This document shows positions 10,078-18,687 of a stretch of 64,000 bases of DNA, piece after piece. The DNA comes from Streptomyces katrae. Its GTDB lineage: Bacteria; Actinomycetota; Actinomycetes; Streptomycetales; Streptomycetaceae. The position numbers were made by a program, and so were the translations under genes. Each line of letters opens with the position of its first letter. Positions within the stretch are counted from its first letter, which is position 1. The stretch lies in contig NZ_JNZY01000031.1 of NCBI RefSeq assembly GCF_000717655.1, forward strand, positions 1-64,000, read 5' to 3'. Below the pieces are notes generated by a model. It ran no database searches. It saw nothing but the letters and a program-made list of their open reading frames with translations, and was not told the origin of the DNA.

Positions 10078-10813
10078 CGGTGGCCCTCCTGCGGGCGAGT
10101 ACGGCCTCGGCGAGGACCAGGTCGAGCGGGCGGGTGACCTTGAAGGCCTCTTCGTGGCCGGGGACCACCATCACGGTGATGCCGAGCTGTTCCACCATTC
10201 CGGCGTCGTCGGTGGCGCCCTCGCCGTTGACGGCGATGGTCTCGTGCGCGCGGGCGAGGGTGGCGAGGTCGAAGCCCTGCGGGGTCTGTACGGCGCGCAG
10301 CCGGGCCCGCTCGGGGGTGGCGACGACCGGCTCGGGCTCGCCGGGCTCCCCGGGCTCGACCTCCTTGACGGTGTCGGCCAGCGGCAGCGCGGGGACCACG
10401 GCCGGCGAGCCGTCGCGCACGGCCTCGACGACGGAGTCGACGGTGTCCACGGGGACGAGCGGGCGGGCCGCGTCGTGGATGAGGACGGAGGTGATGTCCG
10501 AGGGGAGGGCGGCGAGGCCGGCGCGTACGGATTCCTGGCGGGTTTCGCCGCCGGGGACGACCAGGATGTCGGTCCGGTCGGGCAGGGCGTGCTCGTCGAC
10601 GAGCCGGCGTACGTCGGCGGCGCCGTCGGGCGGGGCCACGACGACCACGAGGGAGACGGCCCGGGAGCGGGCCATCGCGCGGACGGCGTGGATGAGCATG
10701 GGGGTGCCGCCGAGGGCCCGCAGGGCCTTGGGGGCGCCAGGGCCGAGGCGTACCCCGCGGCCGGCGGCCGGGATCACCGCGGCGGTGCGGTGGGGGCGCG
10801 TTTCGTCAGACAT
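10067..10813 (-). CDS. ispD: 2-C-methyl-D-erythritol 4-phosphate cytidylyltransferase
   Basis: IspD joins CTP to methylerythritol 4-phosphate, two steps before IspF. The 248-residue protein has the CTP-binding [21 protein letters not shown] near residue 13, then [11 protein letters not shown] with the catalytic Asp, and TPQGF. The frame stays open to 11026, but the ATG at 10813 has GGAG nearby and precedes the conserved region directly, so I use it. A Glu/Pro insertion ([12 protein letters not shown]) near residue 150 enlarges a surface loop. It is followed without a gap by ispF. Confidence 0.96.
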   Translation of the reverse strand: MSDETRPHRTAAVIPAAGRGVRLGPGAPKALRALGGTPMLIHAVRAMARSRAVSLVVVVAPPDGAADVRRLVDEHALPDRTDILVVPGGETRQESVRAGLAALPSDITSVLIHDAARPLVPVDTVDSVVEAVRDGSPAVVPALPLADTVKEVEPGEPGEPEPVVATPERARLRAVQTPQGFDLATLARAHETIAVNGEGATDDAGMVEQLGITVMVVPGHEEAFKVTRPLDLVLAEAVLARRRATDAY

Positions 10814-10982
10814 CAGTAGCTCCGAGCCAGGTTTGTGACTTCGGCCGACATGGGTATGGCCTGAAGGGTGCCGGGTGCGACGCCCTCGCCCCTTCCGTGA
10901 CGACCGGTCGAGCAGGCTGTCCGGACCCGGCACGCCGGTGGAAAAAGATGTGGGTGCAGACATGCCGCAGCGCCCGGCAACA

Positions 10983-11004
10983 GCCCTCTCGTGGAGGAGA
11001 GGGC
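10983..11004 (-). terminator. Hairpin after carD
   Basis: GCCCTCTC (10983-10990) pairs with GAGAGGGC (10997-11004). It lies 61 bases past the carD stop on the minus strand and before ispD, and may separate the two transcripts. The rest of the 251-base gap shows no gene. Confidence 0.5.
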
Positions 11005-11064
11005 GTGTCATCGGGCACCGCGGCACAACCGTGTGAACGCTGTTTTCCTGGGCGGCACGCCGCG

Positions 11065-11547
11065 TCAGGACGCGAGAACCTCGTCGAGGAGGGCTTCCGC
11101 CTTGTCCTCGTTGGTGTTCTCGGCGAGCGCGAGCTCGCTCACCAGGATCTGGCGCGCCTTCGCGAGCATGCGCTTCTCGCCCGCGGAAAGCCCGCGCTCA
11201 CGCTCACGACGCCACAGGTCACGCACCACTTCGGCGACCTTGATGACATCGCCAGAAGCGAGCTTCTCCAGATTTGCCTTGTAGCGCCGGGACCAGTTCG
11301 TCGGCTCTTCGGCATACGGTGCACGCAGCACCTCGAAGACCCGGTCCAGCCCGTCCTGGCCGACTACGTCGCGAACGCCGACGAACTCCGCATTGTCCGC
11401 AGGCACACGAACCGTCAGGTCGCCCTGGGCGACCTTGAGCACCAAGTAGGTCTTGTCCACGCCTTTGATCTGGCGAGTTTCGATGGCCTCGATCAGCGCG
11501 GCCCCGTGATGGGGATAGACCACGGTGTCGCCAACCTTGAACGTCAT
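11065..11547 (-). CDS. carD: CarD-family RNA polymerase-binding transcription factor
   Basis: CarD binds the RNA polymerase beta subunit and promoter DNA and stabilises open complexes, notably at rRNA promoters. The 160-residue protein has the N-terminal Tudor-like RNAP-interaction domain ([20 protein letters not shown], residues 3-22) and a C-terminal helical DNA-binding domain that includes [12 protein letters not shown] and the conserved Trp that contacts the DNA fork. Length and sequence match mycobacterial CarD closely. The ATG is preceded by GAAGGGG about 15 bases upstream. A 625-base gap with direct repeats lies upstream. Confidence 0.95.
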   Translation of the reverse strand: MTFKVGDTVVYPHHGAALIEAIETRQIKGVDKTYLVLKVAQGDLTVRVPADNAEFVGVRDVVGQDGLDRVFEVLRAPYAEEPTNWSRRYKANLEKLASGDVIKVAEVVRDLWRRERERGLSAGEKRMLAKARQILVSELALAENTNEDKAEALLDEVLAS

Positions 11548-11852
11548 GTGACAGGTACCCCTTCCGTGGCTATCCAGGGTAACACGAGAACTGACTGTTA
11601 TGAATGGCGTTTTCGCAGGTCAGGGCACATCTCGGGGCTTGACAACAGCGACACGAACGTGCTGCGAAGGGCTTCCGGAGGGGGGTATTCGCAGGTCGGA
11701 GGCGCTGTGCGGACCGGGCGAAACGACCACGCTACACCCGGGCGATGACCCCGCCCCTGTGTCGTACGTCCCGTTTTGCCGGTTTCGAAGCCGGGAAACC
11801 GAACTACTCCGTTCGACTGGCGACCACCCGTACGGAGCGGTTCCGGCCCAAT

Positions 11853-11903
11853 CCGGAATTGATCACGGAGGGCCGTTCGAAGGAATCCCGGAATTGATCA
11901 CGG
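11853..11903. repeat. 16-bp direct repeat pair in the carD upstream gap
   Basis: CCGGAATTGATCACGG occurs exactly at 11853-11868 and again at 11888-11903, 35 bases apart. The two copies lie in the 625-base gap (11548-12172) between divergent carD and a lipoprotein gene. Each contains the palindrome TGATCA. They could be regulator sites or a small duplication. I see no convincing gene in this gap; the open frame at 11600-12076 has erratic codon use and no ribosome site. Confidence 0.6.
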
Positions 11904-12172
11904 CAGGCCGGGAGGGCGATATGCGGGCGGCACATGATCGGCAGATGAACGGCGGGGGAAGTGCCCGGCGGAAGGGCGGACGGGAGAGCCGGCGGAAAGG
12001 AAGATCGCGGGGCCGGCAGAGGGCGGCCCGTGCGCTGCGGAGGGTCGGGTGCGGGGGCAGGGCGGCGGCTCGGTAACCTAAGCGCGCTGACACACCCTTA
12101 GGACGGCTTTACCTCGGCCGCCCTGGGACTGCCCACCCTTCCGTTCCGTACGTCCAAGGAGTTGCCGCCGCC

Positions 12173-12856
12173 GTGAGCCGCAGCCTTCGACGCGGCGCCC
12201 TCGCCGCCACCGCCATCGTGTTCTCGATCGCCTCGCTGGCCGCTTGCGGTGCAGGCAACAACGCGGAGACGCTCCAGATCAAGCCGGACAACGCCGCCGT
12301 CACCAAGGGCGACATCAAGATCCAGAACGCGCTGGTGATCACTCAGGCCGAGAAGGGCAAGAAGGGCCCGGCCGCGGTCTCCGCGACGGTCTTCAACTCC
12401 GGCGACAAGCCGCAGACCCTTGACGCCATCACCCTGCCGGGTGGCAAGTCCAAGGTCGTCCTGAAGGGCGCCGAGGGCGCAGCCGGCAAGGTCACCGTGC
12501 CGGCCGGCGGCTCCGTGGTCATCGGCGGCAAGGGCAACGCCTCCGCCGTGATCGAGGGCGGCGAGGCCGTGCAGAACGGCAACGCGCAGAAGGTCGTCTT
12601 CCAGCTGAGCAAGACGGGTGACGTGGAGATGGAGGCGTTCGTCGTCCCGGGCTCCGGCATGTACGCGGGCTTCGGCCCGACCGAGGCCCCGGCCGCGGCC
12701 CCCGGCTCCACCCCGTCGGGCAGCCCCTCGGGCACGCCGTCGGGCAGCCCGTCCGGCTCCCCGGCCACGACCCCCTCGGGCGCCGCTTCGGGCACCCCGT
12801 CGGGCGCGGCCTCGGGTTCGCCGTCGGGTTCCCCCTCGCACAGCGCCGGCCACTGA
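12173..12856 (+). CDS. Lipoprotein with copper-chaperone-like beta domain and PSG-repeat tail
   Basis: The 227-residue protein has a lipoprotein signal with the lipobox LAAC and acylated Cys at residue 25. A beta-rich domain (residues 40-165) follows, with the layout of the PCuAC/DUF461 group: VFNSGDKPQTLDAI, then a VPAGGSVVIGG turn. However, the Met/His ligands (H...M...H.M) that define copper chaperones are not visible, so metal binding is not supported. The last 60 residues are repeats of PSGSPSGTPSG, a flexible cell-wall-spanning tail. The GTG start has AAGGAG 11 bases upstream. The gene is convergent with phoP. Confidence 0.75.
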   Translation: MSRSLRRGALAATAIVFSIASLAACGAGNNAETLQIKPDNAAVTKGDIKIQNALVITQAEKGKKGPAAVSATVFNSGDKPQTLDAITLPGGKSKVVLKGAEGAAGKVTVPAGGSVVIGGKGNASAVIEGGEAVQNGNAQKVVFQLSKTGDVEMEAFVVPGSGMYAGFGPTEAPAAAPGSTPSGSPSGTPSGSPSGSPATTPSGAASGTPSGAASGSPSGSPSHSAGH

Positions 12857-12871
12857 GCCGGTAGCACCCCG

Positions 12872-12917
12872 TACGAAAGGGGCCCCCTCCGCTCCGGCGG
12901 AGGGGGCCCCTTTCGTA
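12872..12917. terminator. 20-bp perfect hairpin terminator
   Basis: TACGAAAGGGGCCCCCTCCG at 12872-12891 pairs exactly with 12898-12917 around a six-base loop. It ends the lipoprotein transcript and could also stop phoRP transcripts coming from the other strand. Confidence 0.9.
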
Positions 12918-12950
12918 TACGCACCACAGATCACACCTGCCGGCTGCGGC

Positions 12951-13020
12951 TTACCGCTCGGACTTGTGGCCCAGGCCGCGGACCGTCACCGGCAGCGCGG
13001 CGCGCCCGGGTCGGGCTCGA
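12951..13020 (-). pseudogene. Decayed duplicate of the phoP 3' end
   Basis: This 70-base stretch aligns with the last 71 bases of phoP (13140-13210) with only about ten differences. Read on the minus strand it starts with the codons for EPDPGAPR, loses one base (shifting the frame), then continues as VTVRGLGHKSER and a stop, against VTVRGLGYKFEP and a stop in phoP. It lies 119 bases downstream of phoP in the same orientation, so it looks like a tandem duplication of the C-terminal end that has decayed. The intervening 13021-13139 is GC-rich with no gene. Confidence 0.8.
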
Positions 13021-13139
13021 GGCCCTCCCGCGTGCGCCCCTCGCGCCGCTCGGCCCTGGAGGCCTCCCGGGCTTCGGGCCGCCGGGCCGGCTTCCGGCCG
13101 GCCGTGGCCGGCCCGGAGCCCCGCACCACCGCCGGAGGT

Positions 13140-13820
13140 TTACGGCTCGAACTTGTAGCCCAGCCCGCGGACCGTCACCAGGTAGCGCGGCGCGCCCGGG
13201 TCGGGCTCGATCTTGGCGCGGAGGCGCTTCACGTGGACGTCCAGGGTCTTGGTGTCGCCGACGTAGTCGGCGCCCCAGACCCGGTCGATCAGCTGCATGC
13301 GGGTCAGTACGCGGCCCGCGTTGCGCAGCAGCATCTCGAGCAGGTCGAACTCCTTGAGCGGGAGGTCCACCTTGGCTCCGGCGACGGTGACCACGTGGCG
13401 GTCGACGTCCATCCGTACGGGGCCGGCCTCCAGCGCGGCCGGGGTGACCTCCTCCGGCTCGCCGCGGCGGCGCAGGACCGCGCGGATGCGGGCGACCAGC
13501 TCCCGCGACGAGAAGGGCTTCGTGACGTAGTCGTCGGCTCCTATTTCCAGCCCGACGACCTTGTCGATCTCGCTGTCCTTGGCCGTCACCATGATGACGG
13601 GGACGTTGGAGCGGCCGCGCAGCTGCCGGCAGACCTCCGTGCCGGGCAGGCCGGGGAGCATCAGGTCGAGGAGGACGAGGTCGGCGCCGTTGCGCTCGAA
13701 CTCGTCGAGCCCGTCGGGCCCGGTCGCGGCGATGGCGACCTCGAAGCCCTCCTTGCGGAGCATGTAGGACAGGGCGTCGCTGAAGGATTCCTCATCCTCG
13801 ACGACGAGCACTCGGGTCAC
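13140..13820 (-). CDS. phoP: Phosphate response regulator PhoP
   Basis: PhoP is the OmpR-family regulator that activates phosphate-scavenging genes and adjusts antibiotic production when phosphate is low. The 226-residue protein has a receiver domain with the acidic pocket E8/D9, phospho-acceptor D52 in LLDLMLPG, the conserved Thr in MVTAKD and Lys in VTKPF. The winged-helix domain ends VTVRGLGYKFEP. GGAGG lies seven bases before the GTG start. It follows phoR on the same strand after 36 bases, forming one operon. It is the close relative of mycobacterial RegX3. Confidence 0.96.
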   Translation of the reverse strand: MTRVLVVEDEESFSDALSYMLRKEGFEVAIAATGPDGLDEFERNGADLVLLDLMLPGLPGTEVCRQLRGRSNVPVIMVTAKDSEIDKVVGLEIGADDYVTKPFSSRELVARIRAVLRRRGEPEEVTPAALEAGPVRMDVDRHVVTVAGAKVDLPLKEFDLLEMLLRNAGRVLTRMQLIDRVWGADYVGDTKTLDVHVKRLRAKIEPDPGAPRYLVTVRGLGYKFEP

Positions 13821-13856
13821 GGAAGGACCTCCGGGGCAGGAATGGCTGGTTCTGGT

Positions 13857-15083
13857 TCAGGCAGGGGTGGGGTGGCCGGGTGTGGGAGCGGGCTCCCCGG
13901 CCGGGGCGGCCGTGGATGCCGGGGCCTGCGCGGCTGCTTCCGGCAGGCGCAGGGTGAACGTGGAGCCCTGACCCTCCGAGCTCCATACGGACACCTCCCC
14001 GCCGTGTGAGGCCGCTACGTGCTTCACGATCGCGAGGCCCAGACCGGTTCCTCCCGTGGCGCGGGAGCGGGCCGGGTCCACGCGGTAGAAGCGCTCGAAG
14101 ATGCGCTCGCGGTCCTTTTCCGGGATGCCGATGCCCTGGTCGGTCACGGCGATCTCGATCAAGTCTCCCCCGGGTGCCGCGACCCTGCGTCCGGCTATGC
14201 CGACGCGGGTGCGGGCGGGGCTGTAGTTGACGGCGTTCTCGACCAGGTTCCCGAGGGCGGCCGCGAGCTGTCCGCGGTTGCCCCAGACGCGCAGGTCGGC
14301 GGTGCCGCCCGCGGCCATGGTGATGTGCTTGGAGGACGCCGTGTGGCGGCAGCGGTCGATGGCCTCGGCCACCAGCGTGTCCACCCGTACGGGCTCGGCG
14401 TCCTCGAGCGGGTCGTCGTTCTGTACCCGGGAGAGGTCGATGAGCTCCTGTACGAGGTTGATCAGGCGGGTGGCCTCGATCTGCATGCGGCCGGCGAAGC
14501 GGCTGACCGCCTCGGGGTCGTCGGCGGCGTCCATGACGGCCTCGGACAGCAGCGAGATGGCCCCGACCGGCGTCTTCAGCTCGTGCGACACGTTCGCGAC
14601 GAAGTCGCGCCGTACGGCCTCGATGCGGCGGGCCTCGGTGAGGTCCTCGACCAGGAGCAGGACGAGCCGGGAGCCGAGCGGGGCGACGCGCGCCGAGACC
14701 GCGAGGGCCTCGCCGCGGCCGGTGCCGCGTCGGGGCAGGTCGAGCTCGACCTGGCGTATCTCCCCGTCGCGGCGGGTGTCGCGGGCCATGTGGAGCATGG
14801 GTTCGACGGCCAGTTTGCCGCCGCGTACGAGCCCGAGGGCGTATGCGGCGGACGAGGCCTTGACGACCGCGTCCCCCTCGTCGAGTACGACGGCGGAGGA
14901 GCGGAGCACGGAAAGGACGGTGTCCACGCCGGGCGGGAGCACCGCGTTGATGTCGGGGCGCATGGAGCTCCGGGTGGGGCGGGCCTGGTCGCGCTCGCTC
15001 CAGCGGAACGCCAGCATCGCGATCACACCGGTACAAAGCCCGGCGATCGCTGCAGCTGCGGCGACCGCCGCGTTCACGTCCAT
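13857..15083 (-). CDS. phoR: Phosphate sensor histidine kinase PhoR
   Basis: PhoR phosphorylates PhoP when phosphate is scarce. The 408-residue protein has one N-terminal membrane helix (about residues 5-27), then a cytosolic PAS-like domain (residues 50-150), HisKA with the phospho-acceptor in FVANVSHELKTP, and HATPase with NLVENAVNYSP (N box), DQGIGIP (G1), FERFYR (F box) and GTGLGL (G2). An Ala/Pro-rich tail ends the protein. Having one helix and no large sensor loop matches kinases that read Pst/PhoU state, like SenX3. The ATG is six bases after TAACCT (complement 15090-15095), so it is probably leaderless. Confidence 0.95.
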   Translation of the reverse strand: MDVNAAVAAAAAIAGLCTGVIAMLAFRWSERDQARPTRSSMRPDINAVLPPGVDTVLSVLRSSAVVLDEGDAVVKASSAAYALGLVRGGKLAVEPMLHMARDTRRDGEIRQVELDLPRRGTGRGEALAVSARVAPLGSRLVLLLVEDLTEARRIEAVRRDFVANVSHELKTPVGAISLLSEAVMDAADDPEAVSRFAGRMQIEATRLINLVQELIDLSRVQNDDPLEDAEPVRVDTLVAEAIDRCRHTASSKHITMAAGGTADLRVWGNRGQLAAALGNLVENAVNYSPARTRVGIAGRRVAAPGGDLIEIAVTDQGIGIPEKDRERIFERFYRVDPARSRATGGTGLGLAIVKHVAASHGGEVSVWSSEGQGSTFTLRLPEAAAQAPASTAAPAGEPAPTPGHPTPA

Positions 15084-15156
15084 GGATCCAGGTTAAGCAG
15101 GCACGACGGCACTTCCACAGCCGTTCGGGTGGCACCTCGAACAGTCGTCGCCCAGA

Positions 15157-15189
15157 GTTCACCGTGACGACGGGGTTGATTCACTTGTG
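15157..15189 (+). promoter_or_regulatory. PHO box between phoRP and phoU
   Basis: PhoP binds 11-base direct repeats of the type GTTCACC. Here GTTCACCGTGA is at 15157-15167 and ATTCACTTGTG at 15179-15189, exactly 22 bases apart, with a poor unit (CGACGGGGTTG) between. The site lies in the 215-base divergent region, so PhoP probably controls both phoRP and phoU from it. Confidence 0.8.
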
Positions 15190-15298
15190 ATGCCGGAGTC
15201 GGACGCGTTCGCAGCTCACCGTGTCAACGTGGGGGCATGAGGCCGCCCCGGCCCGGCCCGTGGGGCAAGAGGCAGAGCAGGCAAGAGAGGGACAATCC

Positions 15299-15976
15299 AT
15301 GCGTGACGCGTACCACGAGGAACTGGACTCGATCGGAGAAGGCCTGGTCGAGATGGCGCGGCTCGTCGGTTCGGCGATCGGGCGGGCCACGACGTCCATG
15401 CTCGACGCCGACCTGAAGCTCGCCGAGAGCGTCATCGCCGCCGACCAGAAGGTCGACGACCTCCAGCACGACCTGGAGGCCCGTGCCATCGCGCTGCTGG
15501 CGCGCCAGCAGCCCGTCGCCACCGACCTGCGCATCGTGGTGACCTCGCTGCGCATGTCCGCCGACCTGGAGCGCTCGGGCGACCTGGCCCAGCACGTGGC
15601 CAAGCTGGCCCGGCTGCGCTTCCCGGACACGGCGGTGCCGCGCGACCTGCACGCGACCATCCTGGAGATGGGGCAGCTGGCGCAACGCCTGATGGCGAAG
15701 GCGGCCGAGGTCATCATCACGAAGGACGTCGACCTGGCGCTCCAGCTGGAGCACGACGACGACGAGATGGACCAGCTGCACCGCACGCTGTTCCAGCACC
15801 TGATGGACGACCGCTGGAAGCACGGCATCGAGACCGCGGTCGACGTGACCCTCTTGGGCCGCTACTACGAGCGCTTCGCGGACCACGCGGTGTCGGTGGC
15901 CAAGCGCGTGGTCTACCTGGTGACGGGCGAGCACGCGGACGAGCTGCAGGCGCCGACGCAGGTCGAGGGCGCCTGA
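15299..15976 (+). CDS. phoU: Phosphate signalling protein PhoU
   Basis: PhoU couples the Pst transporter to PhoR and keeps the Pho regulon off in rich phosphate. The 225-residue all-helical protein has two three-helix PhoU repeats, each with its metal-binding acidic motif: DLERSGDLAQHV near residue 88 and YYERFADHAVSVAKRV near residue 190. The frame is open from 15221, but the ATG at 15299 has AGAGAGGGA before it and begins the family-typical MRDAYHEELD. It is divergent from phoRP across a PHO box. Confidence 0.95.
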   Translation: MRDAYHEELDSIGEGLVEMARLVGSAIGRATTSMLDADLKLAESVIAADQKVDDLQHDLEARAIALLARQQPVATDLRIVVTSLRMSADLERSGDLAQHVAKLARLRFPDTAVPRDLHATILEMGQLAQRLMAKAAEVIITKDVDLALQLEHDDDEMDQLHRTLFQHLMDDRWKHGIETAVDVTLLGRYYERFADHAVSVAKRVVYLVTGEHADELQAPTQVEGA

Positions 15977-16077
15977 ACCGTTCTGCCCCTGTGCGCCGTT
16001 GACGCGCCGGTGCGGCTGGGCATGAATGAGGGCGAAGGCCAGTACGACTCCCTGTACGCCGCCTGCGAGGAGGATCC

Positions 16078-16227
16078 ATGCCCGATTCCCCCGTCCCCAT
16101 CATCCCGGAGCAGGAGCAGCCGCCGAGGCCGGAGCCCCTCCGCCTCACGCTGCTCGCAGCCTGCGGCTGCGGCTCGGGCTGCGGCTGCGGCTGCCAGTCC
16201 GGCGCGCCCTGCCAGTGCGGCGGCTGA
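16078..16227 (+). CDS. 49-residue cysteine-rich peptide, metallothionein-like
   Basis: The reading frame begins MPDSPVPIIPEQEQ, runs through a Pro/Glu-rich half, then has seven cysteines in the last 22 residues: ACGCGSGCGCGC, then a short QSGAP linker, then CQCGG at the end. GAGGAGG sits five bases before the ATG, one of the best ribosome sites in the window, which makes translation very likely. Alternating Cys-Gly suggests metal binding or a thiol-rich peptide; no named family is certain. It starts 101 bases after phoU, ends before a hairpin, and may be part of the phoU transcript. Confidence 0.8.
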   Translation: MPDSPVPIIPEQEQPPRPEPLRLTLLAACGCGSGCGCGCQSGAPCQCGG

Positions 16228-16254
16228 CCCCGCCCGGCCCCGCATCCCGTACGT

Positions 16255-16291
16255 GAAGGGCCCCGACCGCATTCCTCGGCCGGGGCCCTTC
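16255..16291 (+). terminator. Hairpin after the cysteine-rich peptide gene
   Basis: GAAGGGCCCCG (16255-16265) pairs with CGGGGCCCTTC (16281-16291) around a 15-base loop, 27 bases after the stop codon. Confidence 0.75.
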
Positions 16292-16432
16292 GTCTGCACG
16301 TGCTTCGTGACCGTGTGCGCCCCGGATTGACGCAGTGACGGCACGTCAGCATGAGTAACGCGAGCCGGCGAAGGCTCTGCGGCCGGACGATCCCCGCGCT
16401 GAGGGCCCACCGTGGGCCCGGAGCAGACGAGA

Positions 16433-16467
16433 GCCCCCGACCTGCACCGTACGCGCAGGTCGGGGGC
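16433..16467 (-). terminator. Hairpin terminator of gpmA
   Basis: GCCCCCGACCTGC (16433-16445) pairs perfectly with GCAGGTCGGGGGC (16455-16467), 14 bases beyond the gpmA stop on the minus strand. The stretch from 16292 to 16432 shows nothing else. Confidence 0.8.
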
Positions 16468-16480
16468 GTGATCGCTCTTC

Positions 16481-17242
16481 TTACTTCTTCTTGCCCTGGT
16501 TCTTGACGGCTTCGATGGCGGCCGCCGCGGCGGTCGGGTCGAGGTAGGTGCCGCCCGGGTTGAGGGGCTTGAACTCGGCGTCCAGTTCGTAGGCGAGCGG
16601 GATGCCGGTCGGGATGTTCAGACCTGCGATGTCGGCGTCGGAGATGCCGTCCAGGTGCTTGACCAGGGCGCGCAGGGAGTTGCCGTGCGCGGCCACCAGG
16701 ACCGTGCGGCCCGCGAGGAGGTCCGGGACGATGCCGTCGTACCAGTACGGGAGCATGCGGACGACGACGTCCTTGAGGCACTCGGTGCGCGGGCGCAGCT
16801 CCGGGGGGATGGCCGCGTAGCGCGGGTCCCCGGACTGGGAGAACTCCGTACCGTCCTCGAGGGCCGGCGGCGGGGTGTCGTACGAGCGGCGCCACAGCAT
16901 GAACTGCTCCTCGCCGAACTCGGCGAGGGTCTGCGCCTTGTCCTTGCCCTGGAGCGCACCGTAGTGGCGCTCGTTCAGGCGCCAGGAGCGGTGGACCGGG
17001 ATCCAGTGGCGGTCGGCGGACTCCAGGGCGAGCTGCGCGGTGCGGATCGCGCGCTTCTGGAGGGACGTGTGGACCACGTCGGGGAGCAGGCCGGCGTCCT
17101 TGAGCAGCTCACCGCCGCGGACCGCCTCCTTCTCGCCCTTCTCGTTGAGATTGACGTCCACCCAGCCGGTGAACAGGTTCTTCGCGTTCCACTCGCTCTC
17201 GCCGTGGCGGAGGAGGATCAGCTTGTGCGGTGCGTCGGCCAT
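16481..17242 (-). CDS. gpmA: 2,3-bisphosphoglycerate-dependent phosphoglycerate mutase
   Basis: GpmA interconverts 3- and 2-phosphoglycerate in glycolysis. The 253-residue protein has the phosphohistidine motif [10 protein letters not shown] at residues 9-18, the [11 protein letters not shown] substrate loop, [13 protein letters not shown] and the second active-site His in [15 protein letters not shown]. It ends with a Lys-rich tail. The ATG at 17242 follows TAGGCT (complement 17250-17255) by seven bases, suggesting a leaderless mRNA. It sits near phoRP and mshA as gpm1 does in mycobacteria. Confidence 0.95.
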   Translation of the reverse strand: MADAPHKLILLRHGESEWNAKNLFTGWVDVNLNEKGEKEAVRGGELLKDAGLLPDVVHTSLQKRAIRTAQLALESADRHWIPVHRSWRLNERHYGALQGKDKAQTLAEFGEEQFMLWRRSYDTPPPALEDGTEFSQSGDPRYAAIPPELRPRTECLKDVVVRMLPYWYDGIVPDLLAGRTVLVAAHGNSLRALVKHLDGISDADIAGLNIPTGIPLAYELDAEFKPLNPGGTYLDPTAAAAAIEAVKNQGKKK

Positions 17243-17394
17243 GCGTACGAGCCTAATGGACGCGCGGGGGCGCTCGCGCGCGGTGTCCACGCCCGTGGAT
17301 TGACGGTGCGCGTCAATCCGGTGGCCTTCGCGGACCCCCCACCCGTAGGTTGCGGTGAGCAGGAGCGCCACTTACATCGCCGGGGGGATTCCGT

Positions 17395-18681
17395 ATGTCC
17401 GTTGCCAGTCTCAGACGGGCGGCGCGCGAGAGCGTGTCGGGTCTGCCACGGGAGTTCTGGTGGTTGTGGACCAGCACGCTGGTCAACCGGCTCGGGGCCT
17501 TCGTCGCCACGTTCCTGACCTTGTACCTGACCGTGGACCGGGGCTATTCGGCCTCCTTCGCCGGACTCGTGGTGGCGTTGCACGGGCTCGGCGGGGTGAT
17601 CTCCTCGCTCGTCGCGGGCGTGATGACCGACCGGCTGGGCCGGCGCCCTACGCTGATGGCGGCTCAGGCCTCGACGGCGTTCTCGGTGGCGCTGCTCGGG
17701 TTCATGGAGCACCCGGCGGCCATCGCGGCGGTGGCGCTGCTGGTCGGCATGACCTCGAACGCCTCGCGCCCGGCGGTCCAGGCGATGATGGCGGACATCG
17801 TCCGGCCGGAGGACCGGGTACGGGCCTTCGCGCTGAACTACTGGGCGATCAACCTGGGCTTCGCCGTCTCGGCGACGGCGGCGGGCTTCGTCGCCGAGTA
17901 CAGCTACCTGGCCGGGTTCCTCGGGGAGGCGGCGCTGACGCTGGTCTGCGCGGTGCTCGTGTACGTGAGGCTGCCGGAGTCGCGGCCGGATCGGACCTCC
18001 GCGGAGAAGGCGGCCGCCGAGCCGGAGATCGGGCTCGGGACGGTGCTGCGCGACGGGCGCTTCATGGGCGTGGTCGGACTGTCGTTCCTGATCTCGCTGA
18101 TCTTCACGCAGGGCTCGTTCGGGCTGCCGCTGGCCATGGGCTCGGGCGGCTTCTCCACCGGGGACTACGGGCTGGTCGTCGCCGTCAACGGGGTGCTGAT
18201 CGTGCTCCTGCAGCTCCCGGTCACCCGGTTCCTCGAGACGGGCGACCCGCAGAAGCTGCTGGTGGTCTCGGCGCTGCTCGCCGGTTACGGGTTCGGGCTG
18301 ACGGCCTTCGCCGGGTCGGTGTGGAGCCTGGGGCTGACCGTCTGCGTGTGGACGCTGGCCGAGATCATCAACTCCCCGACCCAGATGGGCCTGGTCGCCC
18401 GGCTCTCCCCGCTGCACGGGCGCGGCCGCTACCAGGGCATGTACACGATGTCCTGGGCAGTGGCCTCGCTGGTCGCTCCGCTGATGGCCGGGTCCATGAT
18501 CGACCGGTGGGGCGCGGGCTGGCTCTGGGCGTCCGTGGCGCTGCTGGGCACGGTGGCGGCGCTGGGCTACTGGCTGCTGATGCGGAACCTGGCCGGAGCC
18601 GAGCCCGGGTCCGTGGTCTCGGCATCGGCTGCGGCGCCGGCGGCCCCCGCCCCCGCCCCGGCCACCGCCGTCGAGGCCTAG
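17395..18681 (+). CDS. MFS transporter
   Basis: The 428-residue protein is an MFS permease with twelve predicted membrane helices. The GVMTDRLGRRPTLM segment after helix 2 is the family's conserved A loop (G-x-x-x-D-R-x-G-R-R). The first helix begins near residue 22 (WLWTSTLVNRLGAFVATFL), and the tail is Ala/Pro-rich. The fold is closest to drug-type exporters, but the substrate is unknown. A GGGGGG ribosome site precedes the ATG. It ends six bases from the convergent YbjN gene. Confidence 0.88.
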   Translation: MSVASLRRAARESVSGLPREFWWLWTSTLVNRLGAFVATFLTLYLTVDRGYSASFAGLVVALHGLGGVISSLVAGVMTDRLGRRPTLMAAQASTAFSVALLGFMEHPAAIAAVALLVGMTSNASRPAVQAMMADIVRPEDRVRAFALNYWAINLGFAVSATAAGFVAEYSYLAGFLGEAALTLVCAVLVYVRLPESRPDRTSAEKAAAEPEIGLGTVLRDGRFMGVVGLSFLISLIFTQGSFGLPLAMGSGGFSTGDYGLVVAVNGVLIVLLQLPVTRFLETGDPQKLLVVSALLAGYGFGLTAFAGSVWSLGLTVCVWTLAEIINSPTQMGLVARLSPLHGRGRYQGMYTMSWAVASLVAPLMAGSMIDRWGAGWLWASVALLGTVAALGYWLLMRNLAGAEPGSVVSASAAAPAAPAPAPATAVEA

Positions 18682-18687
18682 GCCGGG

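Noticed and set aside
11600..12076. A possible gene of 158 residues in the carD upstream gap
   Set aside because: Codon use is erratic, with many A/T third positions early and Arg/Gly runs late. No start signal or motif is seen, and it covers the direct repeats.
12173..12856. Calling the lipoprotein a copper chaperone
   Set aside because: The fold resembles the PCuAC group, but the His/Met metal-ligand pattern cannot be seen, so the activity is not supported.
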